A program made the translations under genes and the position numbers. From Alphaproteobacteria bacterium (GTDB lineage Bacteria > Pseudomonadota > Alphaproteobacteria > Rhodospirillales > Magnetospirillaceae): a DNA stretch of 64,000 nucleotides. The notes below the pieces were generated by a model, which ran no database searches, had not been told where the DNA came from, and saw nothing but the letters and a program-made list of their open reading frames with translations. Location of the stretch: positions 1 through 64,000 of the forward strand of contig JAJPHO010000097.1 of NCBI GenBank assembly GCA_021325215.1, read 5' to 3'. Positions 18,674-28,180 of this stretch are shown in pieces (positions within the stretch are counted from its first letter, which is position 1; every line of letters starts with the position of its first letter).

Positions 18674-18913
18674 ATGGCGGATCAGGGGAGCGTATCGCGT
18701 CTGTCGAGTGGCGCAGTTTCCGGTTTTTCCGGTAACCGCACCATCGATGGAACGGCGCAATCCCGGTCCTCCGTCTCGGTTTCCGGCACTGCCGGACAAG
18801 GTGTGGGCCGCCGCGAAGTGCCCGACCGCAGCAACCGCCAGACGATCGATTTCGAAGGCCGTCAGCTGAACCGCGCCGCCCCTCGCGGAACCTATCTCAA
18901 CATCCTCGTCTGA
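18674..18913 (+). CDS. small hypothetical protein (79 aa)
   Basis: The ATG at 18674 is preceded by AAGGGGATACGAG, a usable ribosome-binding site. The product is rich in Ser, Gly, Arg and Thr, without a signal peptide or membrane segment. It is low-complexity at the N-terminus (SVSRLSSGAVSGFSG) and ends RGTYLNILV. It is probably disordered with a short hydrophobic tail. No family is recognised. It lies 57 bases after pgk on the same strand and may be co-transcribed. Confidence 0.55.
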   Translation: MADQGSVSRLSSGAVSGFSGNRTIDGTAQSRSSVSVSGTAGQGVGRREVPDRSNRQTIDFEGRQLNRAAPRGTYLNILV

Positions 18914-19105
18914 TTTTTTTCGATCTTTGCGGCCATAACGCTCCGCGATCGGCGCGATGCGTGTGCGCCTGCTTGACGACTGGCTGGATTTCTCTTCATA
19001 GTCGCGCCAGAAAGAGTCGTCGTGAATAAATAGTTGTAACAAAAATGACGTCCAAGACATCGCAAGTCGGCTGCTTTCTCCGTAGGCAAGGGCAGGAGGG
19101 GTGCG
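18914..19105. promoter_or_regulatory. 192-base leader region of the chemoreceptor gene
   Basis: No coding signal on either strand. A possible sigma-70-type pair is TTGACG at 18973-18978 with TCATAG at 18996-19001 (17-base spacer), but the -10 is weak. I see no clear flagellar sigma-28 element. AGGAGGGG just before 19106 is the ribosome-binding site for the chemoreceptor. Confidence 0.35.
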
Positions 19106-20782
19106 ATGTTGAATAAGCTGTCAATTTCCAGAAAACTCATTTTATTTGTCCCGGTCCTTCTGGGGGCGCTTTTCGTCATTTCTGCTGTTTCCCTTGTGCA
19201 ATTGCGCACCAGTCTGCTGAACGACCGCAAGGCCGATGTGCGCGGGCAGGTCGAGACGGCACAGGGCATCCTGGCCGATTGGCAGGCCCGGGAAGCATCC
19301 GGAGAATTGTCGCGCGACCAGGCGCAGAAGGCCGCGCGCGACCAGCTGTCGCGGGTGCGCTATGGCGACGGCGCCTATTTCTTCATTCAGACCCTGGATG
19401 GTATCTCCGTCCTGGCGCTGGACCGCTCGCAGGAAGGCAAAAGCCGCCTCGATGCCCTTGATTCGAAGGGCGTCCCCCTGGTCCGCGAGCAGATCGCGGC
19501 GGCGCGGGCCGGCGGCGGTTTCGTCACCTATCACGCGCCGCGCGCGGTGGGCGGCGAGGCGCTGCCGAAGATCTCTTACGCAAAATCCTTCGAACCCTGG
19601 GGCTGGGTGGTCGCGACCGGCGTCTATATCGAGGATGTCGACGCCATCTATGAGCGGCAGGTGGGGATTACCACCGGCATTGCCGCCGCGATTCTGGTGG
19701 TCACGCTGTTGGCCGTGCGGCTGATCGGCCGGTCGATCTCGCTGCCCCTGGCCGAGATGACCCAGCGCATGGGCCGTCTGGCCGAGGGTGATCATTCGAT
19801 CGACATTCCGAATATTGCCGACCGCCACGAGATCGGCCGCCTGGCCCGGGCCCTGGATGTGTTCAAGGCCAACCAGATCCGGGCCGCCGAGCTGGCCGAG
19901 GCGCAAAAGGCCGAGGCCGCCGCCAAGATCCGGCGCCAGGAACGCGTCGAATCGCTGATCGGCACCTTCTCCGAACAGTCCGAGCGCATGCTGCAGACGG
20001 TGATGAGCGCCGCCAGCCAGGTGCAGGACAATTCCGCCCGGCTGGCCGGCATGGCGGCCGACAGCCTCGAACGGATCGGCGCCGCCAATTCGGCGGCCGC
20101 CAACACCGACGGCAACGTCACCACCATCGCTGGCGCGGCCGAGGAATTGTCGGCGGCGGTGAGCGAGGTCAACCGCCAGGTGTCGCAATCGACCCAGGTG
20201 GCCGAGAAGGCGGTGATGGAGGCCGACCAGACCAACGCCACCATGCGCGAACTGACCGAAGCGGCCCAGCGCATCGGCACCATCATCACCGTCATTCAGG
20301 ATATCGCCGGCCAGACCAACCTGCTGGCGCTGAACGCCACCATCGAGGCGGCCCGCGCCGGCGAGGCCGGCAAGGGCTTTGCCGTCGTGGCCAGCGAGGT
20401 CAAGACGCTGGCCAACCAGACCACCCGCGCCACCGAGGAGATCCAGGCCCAGGTCGCCGGCATCCAGGCCGAGACCCACCGCGCGGTGGATGCCATCGAG
20501 GGAATCGGCCGCACGGTCGCCGAGATGCGGGCCATCGCCACCGCCATAGCATCCGCGATGGAGGAGCAGGGCGCCACCACCTCCGAGATCGCCCGCAATA
20601 TCGGCGAGGCCGCCGACGGCACCAGCCTGGTCTCGTCGAACATGGCCGGCGTCGCCTCGGCGGCCGAGAGCACCAGCACTGCCGCCGGCGAGCTGCGCAG
20701 CGCCTCGGACAATCTTCAGTCGGAGGCGAAAGGTCTGCACGCGAAAATGGAAACTTTTTTTTCTGACATTCGCAATGCGTGA
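19106..20782 (+). CDS. methyl-accepting chemotaxis protein with single Cache domain
   Basis: 558-aa transmembrane chemoreceptor. TM1 ~10-32; a periplasmic single-Cache (sCache_2) domain ~35-190, with [18 protein letters not shown] and [28 protein letters not shown]2 ~191-212; a HAMP domain ~213-265 ([29 protein letters not shown]); and a long signalling coiled coil with the conserved hairpin tip [21 protein letters not shown]. It senses a small molecule in the periplasm and signals to CheA; the ligand is unknown. No che genes are nearby. It has a strong ribosome-binding site (AGGAGGGG). Confidence 0.95.
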   Translation: MLNKLSISRKLILFVPVLLGALFVISAVSLVQLRTSLLNDRKADVRGQVETAQGILADWQAREASGELSRDQAQKAARDQLSRVRYGDGAYFFIQTLDGISVLALDRSQEGKSRLDALDSKGVPLVREQIAAARAGGGFVTYHAPRAVGGEALPKISYAKSFEPWGWVVATGVYIEDVDAIYERQVGITTGIAAAILVVTLLAVRLIGRSISLPLAEMTQRMGRLAEGDHSIDIPNIADRHEIGRLARALDVFKANQIRAAELAEAQKAEAAAKIRRQERVESLIGTFSEQSERMLQTVMSAASQVQDNSARLAGMAADSLERIGAANSAAANTDGNVTTIAGAAEELSAAVSEVNRQVSQSTQVAEKAVMEADQTNATMRELTEAAQRIGTIITVIQDIAGQTNLLALNATIEAARAGEAGKGFAVVASEVKTLANQTTRATEEIQAQVAGIQAETHRAVDAIEGIGRTVAEMRAIATAIASAMEEQGATTSEIARNIGEAADGTSLVSSNMAGVASAAESTSTAAGELRSASDNLQSEAKGLHAKMETFFSDIRNA

Positions 20783-20793
20783 TCTGGATCACG
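20778..20793. promoter_or_regulatory. inverted repeat resembling a CRP/FNR-class site
   Basis: CGTGATCTGGATCACG is a perfect 6-4-6 inverted repeat that begins in the chemoreceptor's last codons. It matches the GTGA-N6-TCAC core of CRP/FNR-superfamily sites. It lies 146 bases before the dioxygenase start and could regulate that gene or act as a small hairpin at the end of the chemoreceptor mRNA. There is no following T-run. Confidence 0.35.
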
Positions 20794-20938
20794 GATCATC
20801 GAAGCGTAACTTGATATAAGCGGGGGTGTTCGCAAAACTGATCTAAATAAAACGAAAAGATGGGCGGCGGCGAGGCGATCCAAGGAAGGGTTCGAGTTTC
20901 GTCGTTTGATCGTGACCATTGATCCATAGGAGTTGGCC

Positions 20939-21838
20939 ATGAACATCGTCCCATTCGTCCATGCGGTTTCTTGGGGAAACCTGTCGAATCTGGCAAGCGC
21001 CCTGCGCGAATCCGAGATCGCGACGCTTCCCCAGGCCGATTATCTGCGGCTCGGCGGGGAATTAGCCGGCCGCTTCCCCGAACTGGCGGAAATCGGCGCG
21101 CATGTCCTGCATCAGTTGAACGGCCCGGCCGGCTTCTGCGTCATCGACGATCTGAACCGGCTGGACCTCCCGCCCGAGGCGGTCGCCGCCGCCTTCGTCA
21201 TGCTGTGCCACCAGATCGGCACGCCGAGCAGCCATAACGAAGAGCACAAGGTGGTGTGGGATGTCCGTGACCGTGGCGTCGGCGAGCGCGAGCGGACCTT
21301 CTCCGAACGCACCGGCGAGGCTCCGTTCCATACCGACAGCGCCTTCACCATCCGCCCCGAGGAATATTTCGGCCTCTACACCATCCACGCGGCGGAATGC
21401 GGCGGCGGCCTCAGCCGCATCATTCCGGCGGCCCGCCTGCTGGCGGCGATGAATGCCAGCGCCGAGGGGCGCCGCTTCCGCCAGGTGCTGGAACGTAATT
21501 TCTATCCCTTCAAGATCCCGCCGGCCTTCTCCAGCAGCGGCCGGGTCATCTTCGGCAAGATCATCGATAACGGCCAGCTGCGGTACCGGCACGATTGCAT
21601 CCGCCAGGGCATGGCGGAGGCGCCGGCGCGGGTGACGTCGGAAATGGCCGATGCCCTGGCCTGGTTCGATGCGCTGGTGGAGACCGGCGTGCCGCCGATC
21701 GAGATGGGTCTGGCGGCGGGGCAGGCGGTGTTCGTCAATAACCGCCGCGTGCTGCATGCGCGCTCCGATTATCAGGATGCCAGGCGGCACCTGCTGCGGG
21801 TCCGCATGCACGCGTTCGACGTTTCCGCGCCGAATTAG
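20939..21838 (+). CDS. TauD/TfdA-like Fe(II)/2-oxoglutarate dioxygenase
   Basis: 299 aa from ATG 20939 (AGGAG, spacing 6). Facial-triad iron ligands are visible as H131-x-D133 (APFHTDSAF) and a distal histidine at ~273 (RRVLHARS), followed by arginines (RRHLLRVRMH) that normally bind 2-oxoglutarate. The fold resembles TauD/CAS-like oxygenases, which hydroxylate small substrates. Neighbours do not reveal the substrate: a chemoreceptor lies upstream and ftsY is convergent, with a 4-base overlap. Confidence 0.85.
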   Translation: MNIVPFVHAVSWGNLSNLASALRESEIATLPQADYLRLGGELAGRFPELAEIGAHVLHQLNGPAGFCVIDDLNRLDLPPEAVAAAFVMLCHQIGTPSSHNEEHKVVWDVRDRGVGERERTFSERTGEAPFHTDSAFTIRPEEYFGLYTIHAAECGGGLSRIIPAARLLAAMNASAEGRRFRQVLERNFYPFKIPPAFSSSGRVIFGKIIDNGQLRYRHDCIRQGMAEAPARVTSEMADALAWFDALVETGVPPIEMGLAAGQAVFVNNRRVLHARSDYQDARRHLLRVRMHAFDVSAPN

Positions 21839-22770
21839 TCGGCCAAGCCGACCAGGCTGCGCGCGAAGGTGCGGGCGTCGAACGGCTGAAGGTCGTCGGC
21901 GCCCTCGCCGACGCCGATGGCGTGGACCGGCAGGCCGAACTTCTCGGCCAGGGCCACCACCACGCCGCCGCGCGCCGTGCCGTCCAGCTTGGTCATCACC
22001 AGGCCGGAGACCTGGGTCAGGTCCTTGAAGATCTCGACCTGGGCATGGGCGTTCTGGCCGACCGTGCTGTCCAGCACCAGCAGCACGTCGTGCGGGGCGG
22101 ACGGGTCCTGCTTTTTCAGCACGCGCACCATCTTCTGCAATTCGGCCATCAGATCGGCCTTGTTCTGCAGGCGGCCGGCGGTGTCGATCAGCAGCAGATC
22201 GTCGCCGCGCGCCGCCGATTCGGTCAGCGCGTCGAAAGCCAGGCCGGCCGCGTCGGCGCCCTGGGCGCGCGCCACCACGGGGCAATTGGTGCGGTCGCCC
22301 CACACTTTCAACTGCTCGACCGCGGCGGCGCGGAAGGTGTCGCCGGCGGCCATGGTCACCTTGAGGCCGCGGCCTTTGTAATATTTGGCCAGCTTGCCGA
22401 TGGTGGTGGTCTTGCCGCTGCCATTGACGCCGACCATCAGCACCACATGCGGCTTGCGCGCCGGATCGGGCGTCAGCGGCCTGGCGACGGGTTCGAGGAT
22501 CGCGGCGATTTCCTCGGCCAGCGCTTCCTTGATTTCCTCGGGCGAGATTTCCTGGTCGAAGCGGCTCTTGGCCAGGCGTTCAGTCACTTTGCGCGCGGTC
22601 GCGACGCCGAGATCGGCGGCGATCAGCAGCTCTTCCAGCTCCTCCAGCGCCTCGTCGTCGAGCTTGCGCTTGGTGAACAGGTCGCCGATGCCCTGGGCCA
22701 GGCGCGAGGAGGAACGGCTCAGGCCGGCCTTGATGCGGCCGAACCAGCTGGTCTTGGGCTCGATGGTCAC
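21835..22770 (-). CDS. ftsY: signal recognition particle receptor FtsY
   Basis: 311 aa from GTG 22770, which forms GTGA with the mtaB stop. An SRP-dependent targeting GTPase at the inner membrane. A short N-terminal region leads into the four-helix N domain (~15-95), and the G domain shows G1 GVNGSGKTTTIGKL, DTFRAAA, DTAGR and TKLDGTARGG, ending with GVGEGADDLQPFDA. The acidic A domain found in E. coli is nearly absent, as usual in alphaproteobacteria. It is the last gene of the dapF-mtaB-ftsY unit. Confidence 0.96.
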   Translation of the reverse strand: MTIEPKTSWFGRIKAGLSRSSSRLAQGIGDLFTKRKLDDEALEELEELLIAADLGVATARKVTERLAKSRFDQEISPEEIKEALAEEIAAILEPVARPLTPDPARKPHVVLMVGVNGSGKTTTIGKLAKYYKGRGLKVTMAAGDTFRAAAVEQLKVWGDRTNCPVVARAQGADAAGLAFDALTESAARGDDLLLIDTAGRLQNKADLMAELQKMVRVLKKQDPSAPHDVLLVLDSTVGQNAHAQVEIFKDLTQVSGLVMTKLDGTARGGVVVALAEKFGLPVHAIGVGEGADDLQPFDARTFARSLVGLAD

Positions 22771-24017
22771 GCTGCGATGGTTCCGATCAGATGGGTGTCG
22801 TCCTGACCGGTAACCGTGACGGTCTGTATGGTTCCCATGGGAACCGGCCGGTCGAGGCGGATGGGAAGGTAATGTTCGCAATGGCCGGCATCATCCTGTT
22901 CGACCAGCACGCTGGCGCTCTTGCCGATGCGGGCGGCGCGGAAGGCGGCCATGGCTTCGGAGCCCTTGGCGCGCAGGCGGGCGGCGCGCTCCTTGATCTC
23001 GGGGCCATGAACCTGCGGCATCTTGGCCGCCGGGGTGCCGGGGCGCACCGAATAGGGGAAGACATGCAGATGGGTCAGTCCGACTTCGTCGACCAGAGCG
23101 AGCGAGTTTTGGAACATCTCTTCGGTCTCGGTCGGGAAGCCGGCGATGATGTCGGCGCCCAGCGCCAGATCGGGGCGCAGGTCGCGCAGGCGCCTGGCCA
23201 TGGCGATCACGTCGTCGCGTAAGTGCCGGCGCTTCATGCGCTTCAGGATCATATCGTCGCCGGCCTGCACCGACAGATGGAAATGCGGCATCAGGCGCGG
23301 CTCTTCCGCCACCAACCGGATCAGGTCTTCGTCGATCTCGACCGGGTCGAGCGAGGATAGACGCAGGCGGGGCAGCTCCGGCACCTGGGCCAGCAGGCGG
23401 CGCACCGCCTGGCCGAGGGTCGGGGTGCCGGGCAGATCGGTGCCATAGCCGGTGATGTCGACGCCGGTCAGCACGATCTCGCCATAGCCGGCTTCGGTCA
23501 GCTGACGCACCTGATCGACCAGCGGTCCCAACGGCACGCTGCGGTTATTGCCGCGGCCGAACGGGATGATGCAGAAGGTGCAGCGATGGTCGCAGCCCTG
23601 CTGCACTTCGACGAAGGCCCGCGCCCGGCCGTCGAAGCCGCCGATCAGATGCTGGGCGGTTTCCTTGACCGTCATGATGTCGGCGACCGCCACCTTGCCC
23701 TCGGACGGGGTAAGATAGCTTTCCGCCTTCATCTTCTCGGAATTGCCGATCACCCGGTCGACCTCGGGCATCGCCGCATAGCGTTCCGGGTCGATCTGGG
23801 CGGCGCAGCCGGTGACGACGATCTTGGCCTCGGGGCGCTCGCGGCGCAGGCGGCGGATGGTCTGGCGCACCTGGCGCTCGGCTTCCTTGGTGACGGCGCA
23901 GCTGTTGATGACCACCGTGTCGGTCCAGCCGGCCGTGGTGGCGTGCCCCTTGATCACCTCGGATTCATAGGCGTTGAGGCGGCAGCCGAAGGTCAGGACT
24001 TCCGGAGCGGTCTTCAC
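22767..24017 (-). CDS. mtaB: tRNA t6A37 methylthiotransferase MtaB
   Basis: 416 aa from GTG 24017, overlapping the dapF stop as GTGA. A radical-SAM enzyme that methylthiolates N6-threonylcarbamoyladenosine at tRNA position 37. The UPF0004 domain cysteines are C12 (FGCRLN), C40 (NSCAVT) and C71 (TGCAAQ). The radical-SAM cluster is C142-x3-C146-x2-C149 ([16 protein letters not shown]). A TRAM-like end carries the ITVTGQDD-type strand. The first cluster motif GCRLN, not GCQMN, separates MtaB from MiaB. Confidence 0.94.
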   Translation of the reverse strand: MKTAPEVLTFGCRLNAYESEVIKGHATTAGWTDTVVINSCAVTKEAERQVRQTIRRLRRERPEAKIVVTGCAAQIDPERYAAMPEVDRVIGNSEKMKAESYLTPSEGKVAVADIMTVKETAQHLIGGFDGRARAFVEVQQGCDHRCTFCIIPFGRGNNRSVPLGPLVDQVRQLTEAGYGEIVLTGVDITGYGTDLPGTPTLGQAVRRLLAQVPELPRLRLSSLDPVEIDEDLIRLVAEEPRLMPHFHLSVQAGDDMILKRMKRRHLRDDVIAMARRLRDLRPDLALGADIIAGFPTETEEMFQNSLALVDEVGLTHLHVFPYSVRPGTPAAKMPQVHGPEIKERAARLRAKGSEAMAAFRAARIGKSASVLVEQDDAGHCEHYLPIRLDRPVPMGTIQTVTVTGQDDTHLIGTIAA

Positions 24018-24847
24018 GGCAGCACCCCGGAGAAAGCCAGGGCGACCGGCCCGGTCATCAGCACATGGCCGTTCTCCAGCCATTCGATGGTCAAAGTGCC
24101 GCCATCGAGGATGACGTCGGCCTTGCGTCCGGTCAGGCCGCGCCGGGCGGCGGCGACCAGGGTGGCGCAGGCGCCGGTGCCGCAGGCCAGGGTGATGCCG
24201 GCGCCGCGTTCCCACACCCGCATGCGGATGCGGCCATCGTCGAGCACCTGCGCCGCTTCGATATTGCAGCGCTCGGGGAACAGCGGATCATGTTCCAGCT
24301 TGGGGCCGAGTTCGGAGAGCGGCACCGCTTCGGCGTCCAGCACGAAGAACACCGCATGGGGATTGCCCATGCCGACCCCGACCGGATCGGACAGGCGGCC
24401 GGCCGAGACCGGCAGATGCAGCGTGTCGATGTCTTTCGCGAGCGGGATCTGGTCCCACTCCAGCCGGGCCGGGCCCATATCGACGGTGATGCGGTTCTCG
24501 CCGGCGGATTGCGCGGAGAGCAGACCGGCATGGGTCTCGATGGTGACGCCTGGGGCGCCGCTTTCGCCCATCAGCATCCAGGCGACGCAGCGGGTCGCAT
24601 TGCCGCAGGCCGAGACCTCGGAGCCGTCGGGATTGAAGATCGACATGAAGGCGTCGGCGCCCGGCTGGCGGGCCGGTCCGACCACGATCAGCTGGTCGCA
24701 GCCGATGCCGGTGCGGCGGTCGGCGATGCGCTTGGCCGCTTCGCCATCGATCTCCCACGGGCGCGACCGCGCATCGAGAACGACGAAATCGTTCCCGGCG
24801 CCGTGCATCTTGAGAAATGGGCGTCCGCTCGGACCAAGCTGATTCAT
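24014..24847 (-). CDS. dapF: diaminopimelate epimerase
   Basis: 277 aa. Interconverts LL- and meso-diaminopimelate for lysine and peptidoglycan synthesis. Two active-site cysteines are present in the expected pseudo-symmetric motifs: C81 (SACGNATRC) and C222 (LACGTGACA). The N-terminus [12 protein letters not shown] and [10 protein letters not shown] are family signatures. The stop overlaps mtaB by 4 bases (GTGA). A small membrane-protein gene lies 36 bases upstream on the same strand. Confidence 0.97.
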   Translation of the reverse strand: MNQLGPSGRPFLKMHGAGNDFVVLDARSRPWEIDGEAAKRIADRRTGIGCDQLIVVGPARQPGADAFMSIFNPDGSEVSACGNATRCVAWMLMGESGAPGVTIETHAGLLSAQSAGENRITVDMGPARLEWDQIPLAKDIDTLHLPVSAGRLSDPVGVGMGNPHAVFFVLDAEAVPLSELGPKLEHDPLFPERCNIEAAQVLDDGRIRMRVWERGAGITLACGTGACATLVAAARRGLTGRKADVILDGGTLTIEWLENGHVLMTGPVALAFSGVLP

Positions 24848-24883
24848 GCGCGCGTTATAGAAGTGCCTGTGGAAAAAAGCCAG

Positions 24884-25312
24884 TTAGATATGGTCATCCC
24901 TGCGCTGTGCGCCAGGCTTGTCCTTGCCTCTGCAGGTGAAGACCAGATCGTCGCCATCCCATTGCACGGTGACGTCGTCGCCGCCCTGCTCCTTGCAGGT
25001 TTCCAATTGCTGGCGCTTGGCCTCGACCCATTCCTCGACCGACTCGCTCTGGCTGTTCCAGGCACTGTGGATGCCGCCGATCAGCAGGAACACGCCGATG
25101 ACGATGGCGACGAAGGTCAGGAACGGCCCCGACAGGATGCCGATCTTGCGCAAGATCCACACCACCAGCAGCACCGGCAGCAGCGGGATCAGCAGCAGAA
25201 GCAGCAGGGGCGCGAAGGCCAGCGCCAGGGCGCCCATCCCGATTCCGATTCCGATCAGGGCGGCGAAGATGCCGATGAAGCCGGCTATGACGGCGCCGAT
25301 GAAGTGCAGCAT
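24884..25312 (-). CDS. small membrane protein, unknown (142 aa)
   Basis: The first ~85 residues form two or three very hydrophobic helices rich in Gly, Ile and Leu. The cytoplasmic or periplasmic tail (~86-142) is charged and contains two cysteines (ETCKEQ and FTCRG) that could form a disulfide. The family is not recognised. It sits between a CopD/HemJ-like gene (13 bases upstream) and dapF, and appears to be part of the same transcript. Confidence 0.75.
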   Translation of the reverse strand: MLHFIGAVIAGFIGIFAALIGIGIGMGALALAFAPLLLLLLIPLLPVLLVVWILRKIGILSGPFLTFVAIVIGVFLLIGGIHSAWNSQSESVEEWVEAKRQQLETCKEQGGDDVTVQWDGDDLVFTCRGKDKPGAQRRDDHI

Positions 25313-25325
25313 GCCCCGGATTGTC

Positions 25326-25730
25326 TCAGAACGGCTTGGCCGAGGCCAGCAGGACGATGGCGGCGATGGAGACCAGGGCGATATAGGGGCTGAAGCGCAG
25401 GAAGGCGGGCACCGCTTCGCCCTGGGCCAGGCGCCGCATGCCGCCCGTCTGCATGCCGTGCAGCGCCGACAGGATCAGCACGAAGACCAGCTTGACCGGC
25501 AGCCAGCCCGACGAGAACCAATTGCCGGACAGGCCGATGATGATCCCCAAGATCCAGACGGCGCCTAGCGCCGGCCCGGTGACGAACCTGTCCCAGCGGC
25601 GGATGGAGGCCAGCCGCGCCGCGGCGGGCGGTTTGGCGACGGTGAACGAGCTCAGCAGGACGCCGATGATCACCAGGGCGGCGGCGGTCATGTGCAGGAT
25701 CTTCAGCAGGGTGTAATCGGGCATCGTCAT
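25326..25730 (-). CDS. CopD/HemJ-like four-helix membrane protein
   Basis: 134 aa, four predicted transmembrane helices. Histidines lie in helix 1 (LKILHMTAA) and at the end of helix 3 (LSALHGMQTGG), and the end is ASAKPF. The pattern is that of the CopD/HemJ clan (copper import or haem-linked protoporphyrinogen oxidation), but it is too short and divergent for a confident assignment. The start lies 1 base after the DUF3817 stop. Confidence 0.65.
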   Translation of the reverse strand: MTMPDYTLLKILHMTAAALVIIGVLLSSFTVAKPPAAARLASIRRWDRFVTGPALGAVWILGIIIGLSGNWFSSGWLPVKLVFVLILSALHGMQTGGMRRLAQGEAVPAFLRFSPYIALVSIAAIVLLASAKPF

Positions 25731-25731
25731 C

Positions 25732-26004
25732 TCATTCCGAGGGAAGGGAGCGCAGGGCGAACAGGGCCCCGAAAGGAATCAATCCGGCCGCCGCCAGGCG
25801 AAGGGCGCGGCGGCGCGGCCAATCCTGCTCGATCGCGAGGCGGCTGACCAGCCGGACATAGGCGAGGAAGGCGATGCCGTGCAGCGGGCCGAGGATCAGC
25901 ACCGGTTCCGCGATGCCGGCCAGATGCTTCAGCGGCACCGCGACGAAGAGCAGTAGCAGGAAGGATAGTCCTTCGATCAGGGCCACGATGCGCAGCAGGC
26001 GCAT
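25732..26004 (-). CDS. DUF3817-family membrane protein
   Basis: 90 aa with about three membrane helices. The signature RIVALIEGLSFLLLL at the N-terminus and GPLHGIAFLAYV in the middle match DUF3817 proteins, which have no assigned function. The start ATG (26004) shares one base with the stop of the 64-aa gene before it, so translation is coupled. It lies within the regulator/membrane-protein cassette upstream of dapF. Confidence 0.82.
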   Translation of the reverse strand: MRLLRIVALIEGLSFLLLLFVAVPLKHLAGIAEPVLILGPLHGIAFLAYVRLVSRLAIEQDWPRRRALRLAAAGLIPFGALFALRSLPSE

Positions 26005-26198
26005 CAGCCGACATCCTTGAGCAGCTTTTCGACATCGGCCAGGCGGGCGGAAATCTCGGCGAGCAGGGCGGCGTTCTGTTCCTGCTGTTTCGCCAGCTGG
26101 GAGGCGGCGGCGTATTTCATTTTGAAGATCGCGACGATCGCGCCGATCGCTGCGATGGTGAGGACGAAGAAGAACGTGCCGTTGATGGGATTATTCAT
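26004..26198 (-). CDS. 64-aa membrane-anchored coiled-coil protein
   Basis: One N-terminal transmembrane helix (~8-26, FFFVLTIAAIGAIVAIF), then a heptad-like helix (QLAKQQEQNAALLAEISARLADVEKLLKD). The family is not recognised. The start overlaps the winged-helix regulator's stop by 8 bases, and its stop overlaps the DUF3817 start. The tight packing argues that it is a real gene and that these products work together. Confidence 0.72.
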   Translation of the reverse strand: MNNPINGTFFFVLTIAAIGAIVAIFKMKYAAASQLAKQQEQNAALLAEISARLADVEKLLKDVG

Positions 26199-26505
26199 GG
26201 GATTCTCCCAGGGTGCGGGCCGCCTCGGAGACGAAGGCGGGGGTGAGGGGGATGCCGAAGGGAACGACCTCGAAATAATTCAGCGCCTTGCCGTCGGCCG
26301 AGACTTCCGGCCGGCTGGTGACCAGGCCGGCCTCTTCCAGTTTCTTGAGATGCAGGTGCAGCAAGGGCCGGCTGATGCCGATGTCGCGGGCGAGCTGGCT
26401 GACATAAGCGCGCCCCTGTTCGTGCAAAGCGGCCACGATCCGCAGGCGGTGCGGATTGGCGAGGGCGGCCAGGGCCGCGAGGAGTTGATCGCCGGGTCGG
26501 GTCAT
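26191..26505 (-). CDS. winged-helix (ArsR-like) transcriptional regulator
   Basis: 104 aa from ATG 26505. Winged helix: ALANPHRLRIVAAL, YVSQLARDIGISRPLLHLHLKKLEEAGLV (recognition helix) and the wing KALNYFEVVPF. There are no ArsR metal-binding cysteines, so it is not a classic metal sensor. No Shine-Dalgarno is visible, so it may be translated from a short leader. It heads a gene run on the minus strand and is divergent from guaA. Confidence 0.82.
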   Translation of the reverse strand: MTRPGDQLLAALAALANPHRLRIVAALHEQGRAYVSQLARDIGISRPLLHLHLKKLEEAGLVTSRPEVSADGKALNYFEVVPFGIPLTPAFVSEAARTLGESHE

Positions 26506-26523
26506 GTGTAAGAAAAAACTGAC

Positions 26524-26537
26524 ATATGATATCGTAT
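26524..26537. promoter_or_regulatory. candidate operator of the winged-helix regulator
   Basis: ATATGATATCGTAT is a 14-base inverted repeat with one mismatched pair, centred on GATATC. It lies 18 bases before the regulator start. It is AT-rich in a GC-rich setting and could hold both a -10 element and an autoregulatory site. It is also 80 bases upstream of guaA. Confidence 0.4.
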
Positions 26538-26616
26538 TCTGACAAGAGACTCTTTCTTGTGATCGGGGGATGTCTTCGCTAAAGTCCGGCGCCATCCAAC
26601 CGGAGGGCTCCCCCAC

Positions 26617-28170
26617 ATGACCGACCGCATCCTCATTATCGACTTTGGCTCGCAATTCACGCAGCTCATTGCGCGCCGAGTCCGCGAGGCCGGGGTCTAT
26701 TCGGAAATCCATCCCTTCAACAAGGTGACGGCCGAGACCGTCAAGGAATTCGGCCCCAAGGGCATCATCCTGTCGGGCGGTCCGGCCTCGGTGACCGAAG
26801 CCGCGTCGCCCCGCGTGCCGGCCGGCGTGTTCGATCACGGCGTGCCGATTCTCGGCGTCTGCTATGGCCAGCAGGCCATGTGCGCGCAGCTGGGCGGCGC
26901 GGTGTCGACCAGCGATCACCGCGAATTCGGCCGCTCCTTCCTGCAGGTGGAAAAGAATTGCGCCCTGTTCGACGGCGTCTGGCAGGTCGGCGGGCGCGAG
27001 CAGGTGTGGATGAGCCATGGCGACCGCGTCACCGCGATCCCGCCGGGTTTCTCGGTGGTCGGCCAGTCCGAGGGCGCGCCCTTCGCCGCCATCGCCGACG
27101 AAAGCCGCAAGATGTACGGCATCCAGTTCCATGCCGAGGTGGTGCACACCCCCGACGGCGCCAAGCTCTATTCCAATTTCGTCCATAAGATCTGCGGCTG
27201 CGCCGGCGATTGGACCATGGCCGCTTTCAAGGAGCAGGCCATCCAGGCCGTGCGCCAGCAGGTCGGCTCGGGCCGGGTGATCTGCGGCCTGTCGGGCGGC
27301 GTGGACAGCTCGGTCGTCGCGGTGCTGCTGCACGAGGCGATCGGCGACCAGCTGACCTGCGTCTATGTCGATCACGGCCTGATGCGCGCCGGCGAGTCCG
27401 AGCAGGTGGTCAGCCTGTTCCGCGACCGCTTCAACATCAAGCTGGTGCATAACGACGCGTCCGACCTGTTCCTCGGCAAACTGGCCGGCAAGACCGACCC
27501 CGAGGAAAAGCGCAAGATCATCGGCGCCACCTTCATCGACGTGTTCGAGGCCGAGGCCAAGAAGATCGGCGGCGCCGACTTCCTCGCCCAGGGCACGCTC
27601 TACCCGGACGTGATCGAATCGGTCAGCTTCACCGGCGGCCCGTCGGTGACCATCAAGTCGCACCACAATGTCGGCGGCCTGCCGGCCCGCATGAACATGA
27701 AGCTGGTCGAACCCTTGCGCGAACTGTTCAAGGACGAGGTCCGCGCTCTGGGCCGCGAACTCGGCCTGCCCGACGAGATGGTCGGCCGCCATCCCTTCCC
27801 CGGCCCGGGCCTGGCGATCCGCATTCCCGGCCAGGAGATCACCCGCGAGAAGCTGGACATCCTGCGCGCGGCGGATGCGATCTATCTGCAGGAAATCCGC
27901 AATGCCGGCCTCTATGACGCGATCTGGCAGGCCTTCGTGGTGCTGCTGCCGGTGCGCACCGTCGGCGTGATGGGCGACGGCCGCACCTACGATTATGCCT
28001 GCGCGATCCGCGCGGTCACCTCGACCGACGGCATGACGGCGGATTTCTATCCCTTCCCGCACGAATTCCTCGGCCGCGTCGCCACCCGCATCATCAACGA
28101 GGTACGCGGCATCAACCGGGTGACCTACGACATCACGTCGAAGCCGCCGGGCACCATCGAGTGGGAATAA
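26617..28170 (+). CDS. guaA: GMP synthase (glutamine-hydrolysing)
   Basis: 517 aa. Aminates XMP to GMP. The N-terminal class I glutamine amidotransferase (~1-195) has catalytic C82 in GVCYGQQAM and [10 protein letters not shown]. The ATP pyrophosphatase domain (~200-390) has the PP-loop LSGGVDSSV. The C-terminal dimerisation domain ends [12 protein letters not shown] 26617 follows CCGGAGGG. Length is normal. A small unknown gene follows after 10 bases. Confidence 0.98.
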   Translation: MTDRILIIDFGSQFTQLIARRVREAGVYSEIHPFNKVTAETVKEFGPKGIILSGGPASVTEAASPRVPAGVFDHGVPILGVCYGQQAMCAQLGGAVSTSDHREFGRSFLQVEKNCALFDGVWQVGGREQVWMSHGDRVTAIPPGFSVVGQSEGAPFAAIADESRKMYGIQFHAEVVHTPDGAKLYSNFVHKICGCAGDWTMAAFKEQAIQAVRQQVGSGRVICGLSGGVDSSVVAVLLHEAIGDQLTCVYVDHGLMRAGESEQVVSLFRDRFNIKLVHNDASDLFLGKLAGKTDPEEKRKIIGATFIDVFEAEAKKIGGADFLAQGTLYPDVIESVSFTGGPSVTIKSHHNVGGLPARMNMKLVEPLRELFKDEVRALGRELGLPDEMVGRHPFPGPGLAIRIPGQEITREKLDILRAADAIYLQEIRNAGLYDAIWQAFVVLLPVRTVGVMGDGRTYDYACAIRAVTSTDGMTADFYPFPHEFLGRVATRIINEVRGINRVTYDITSKPPGTIEWE

Positions 28171-28180
28171 GGGGCGCGTC

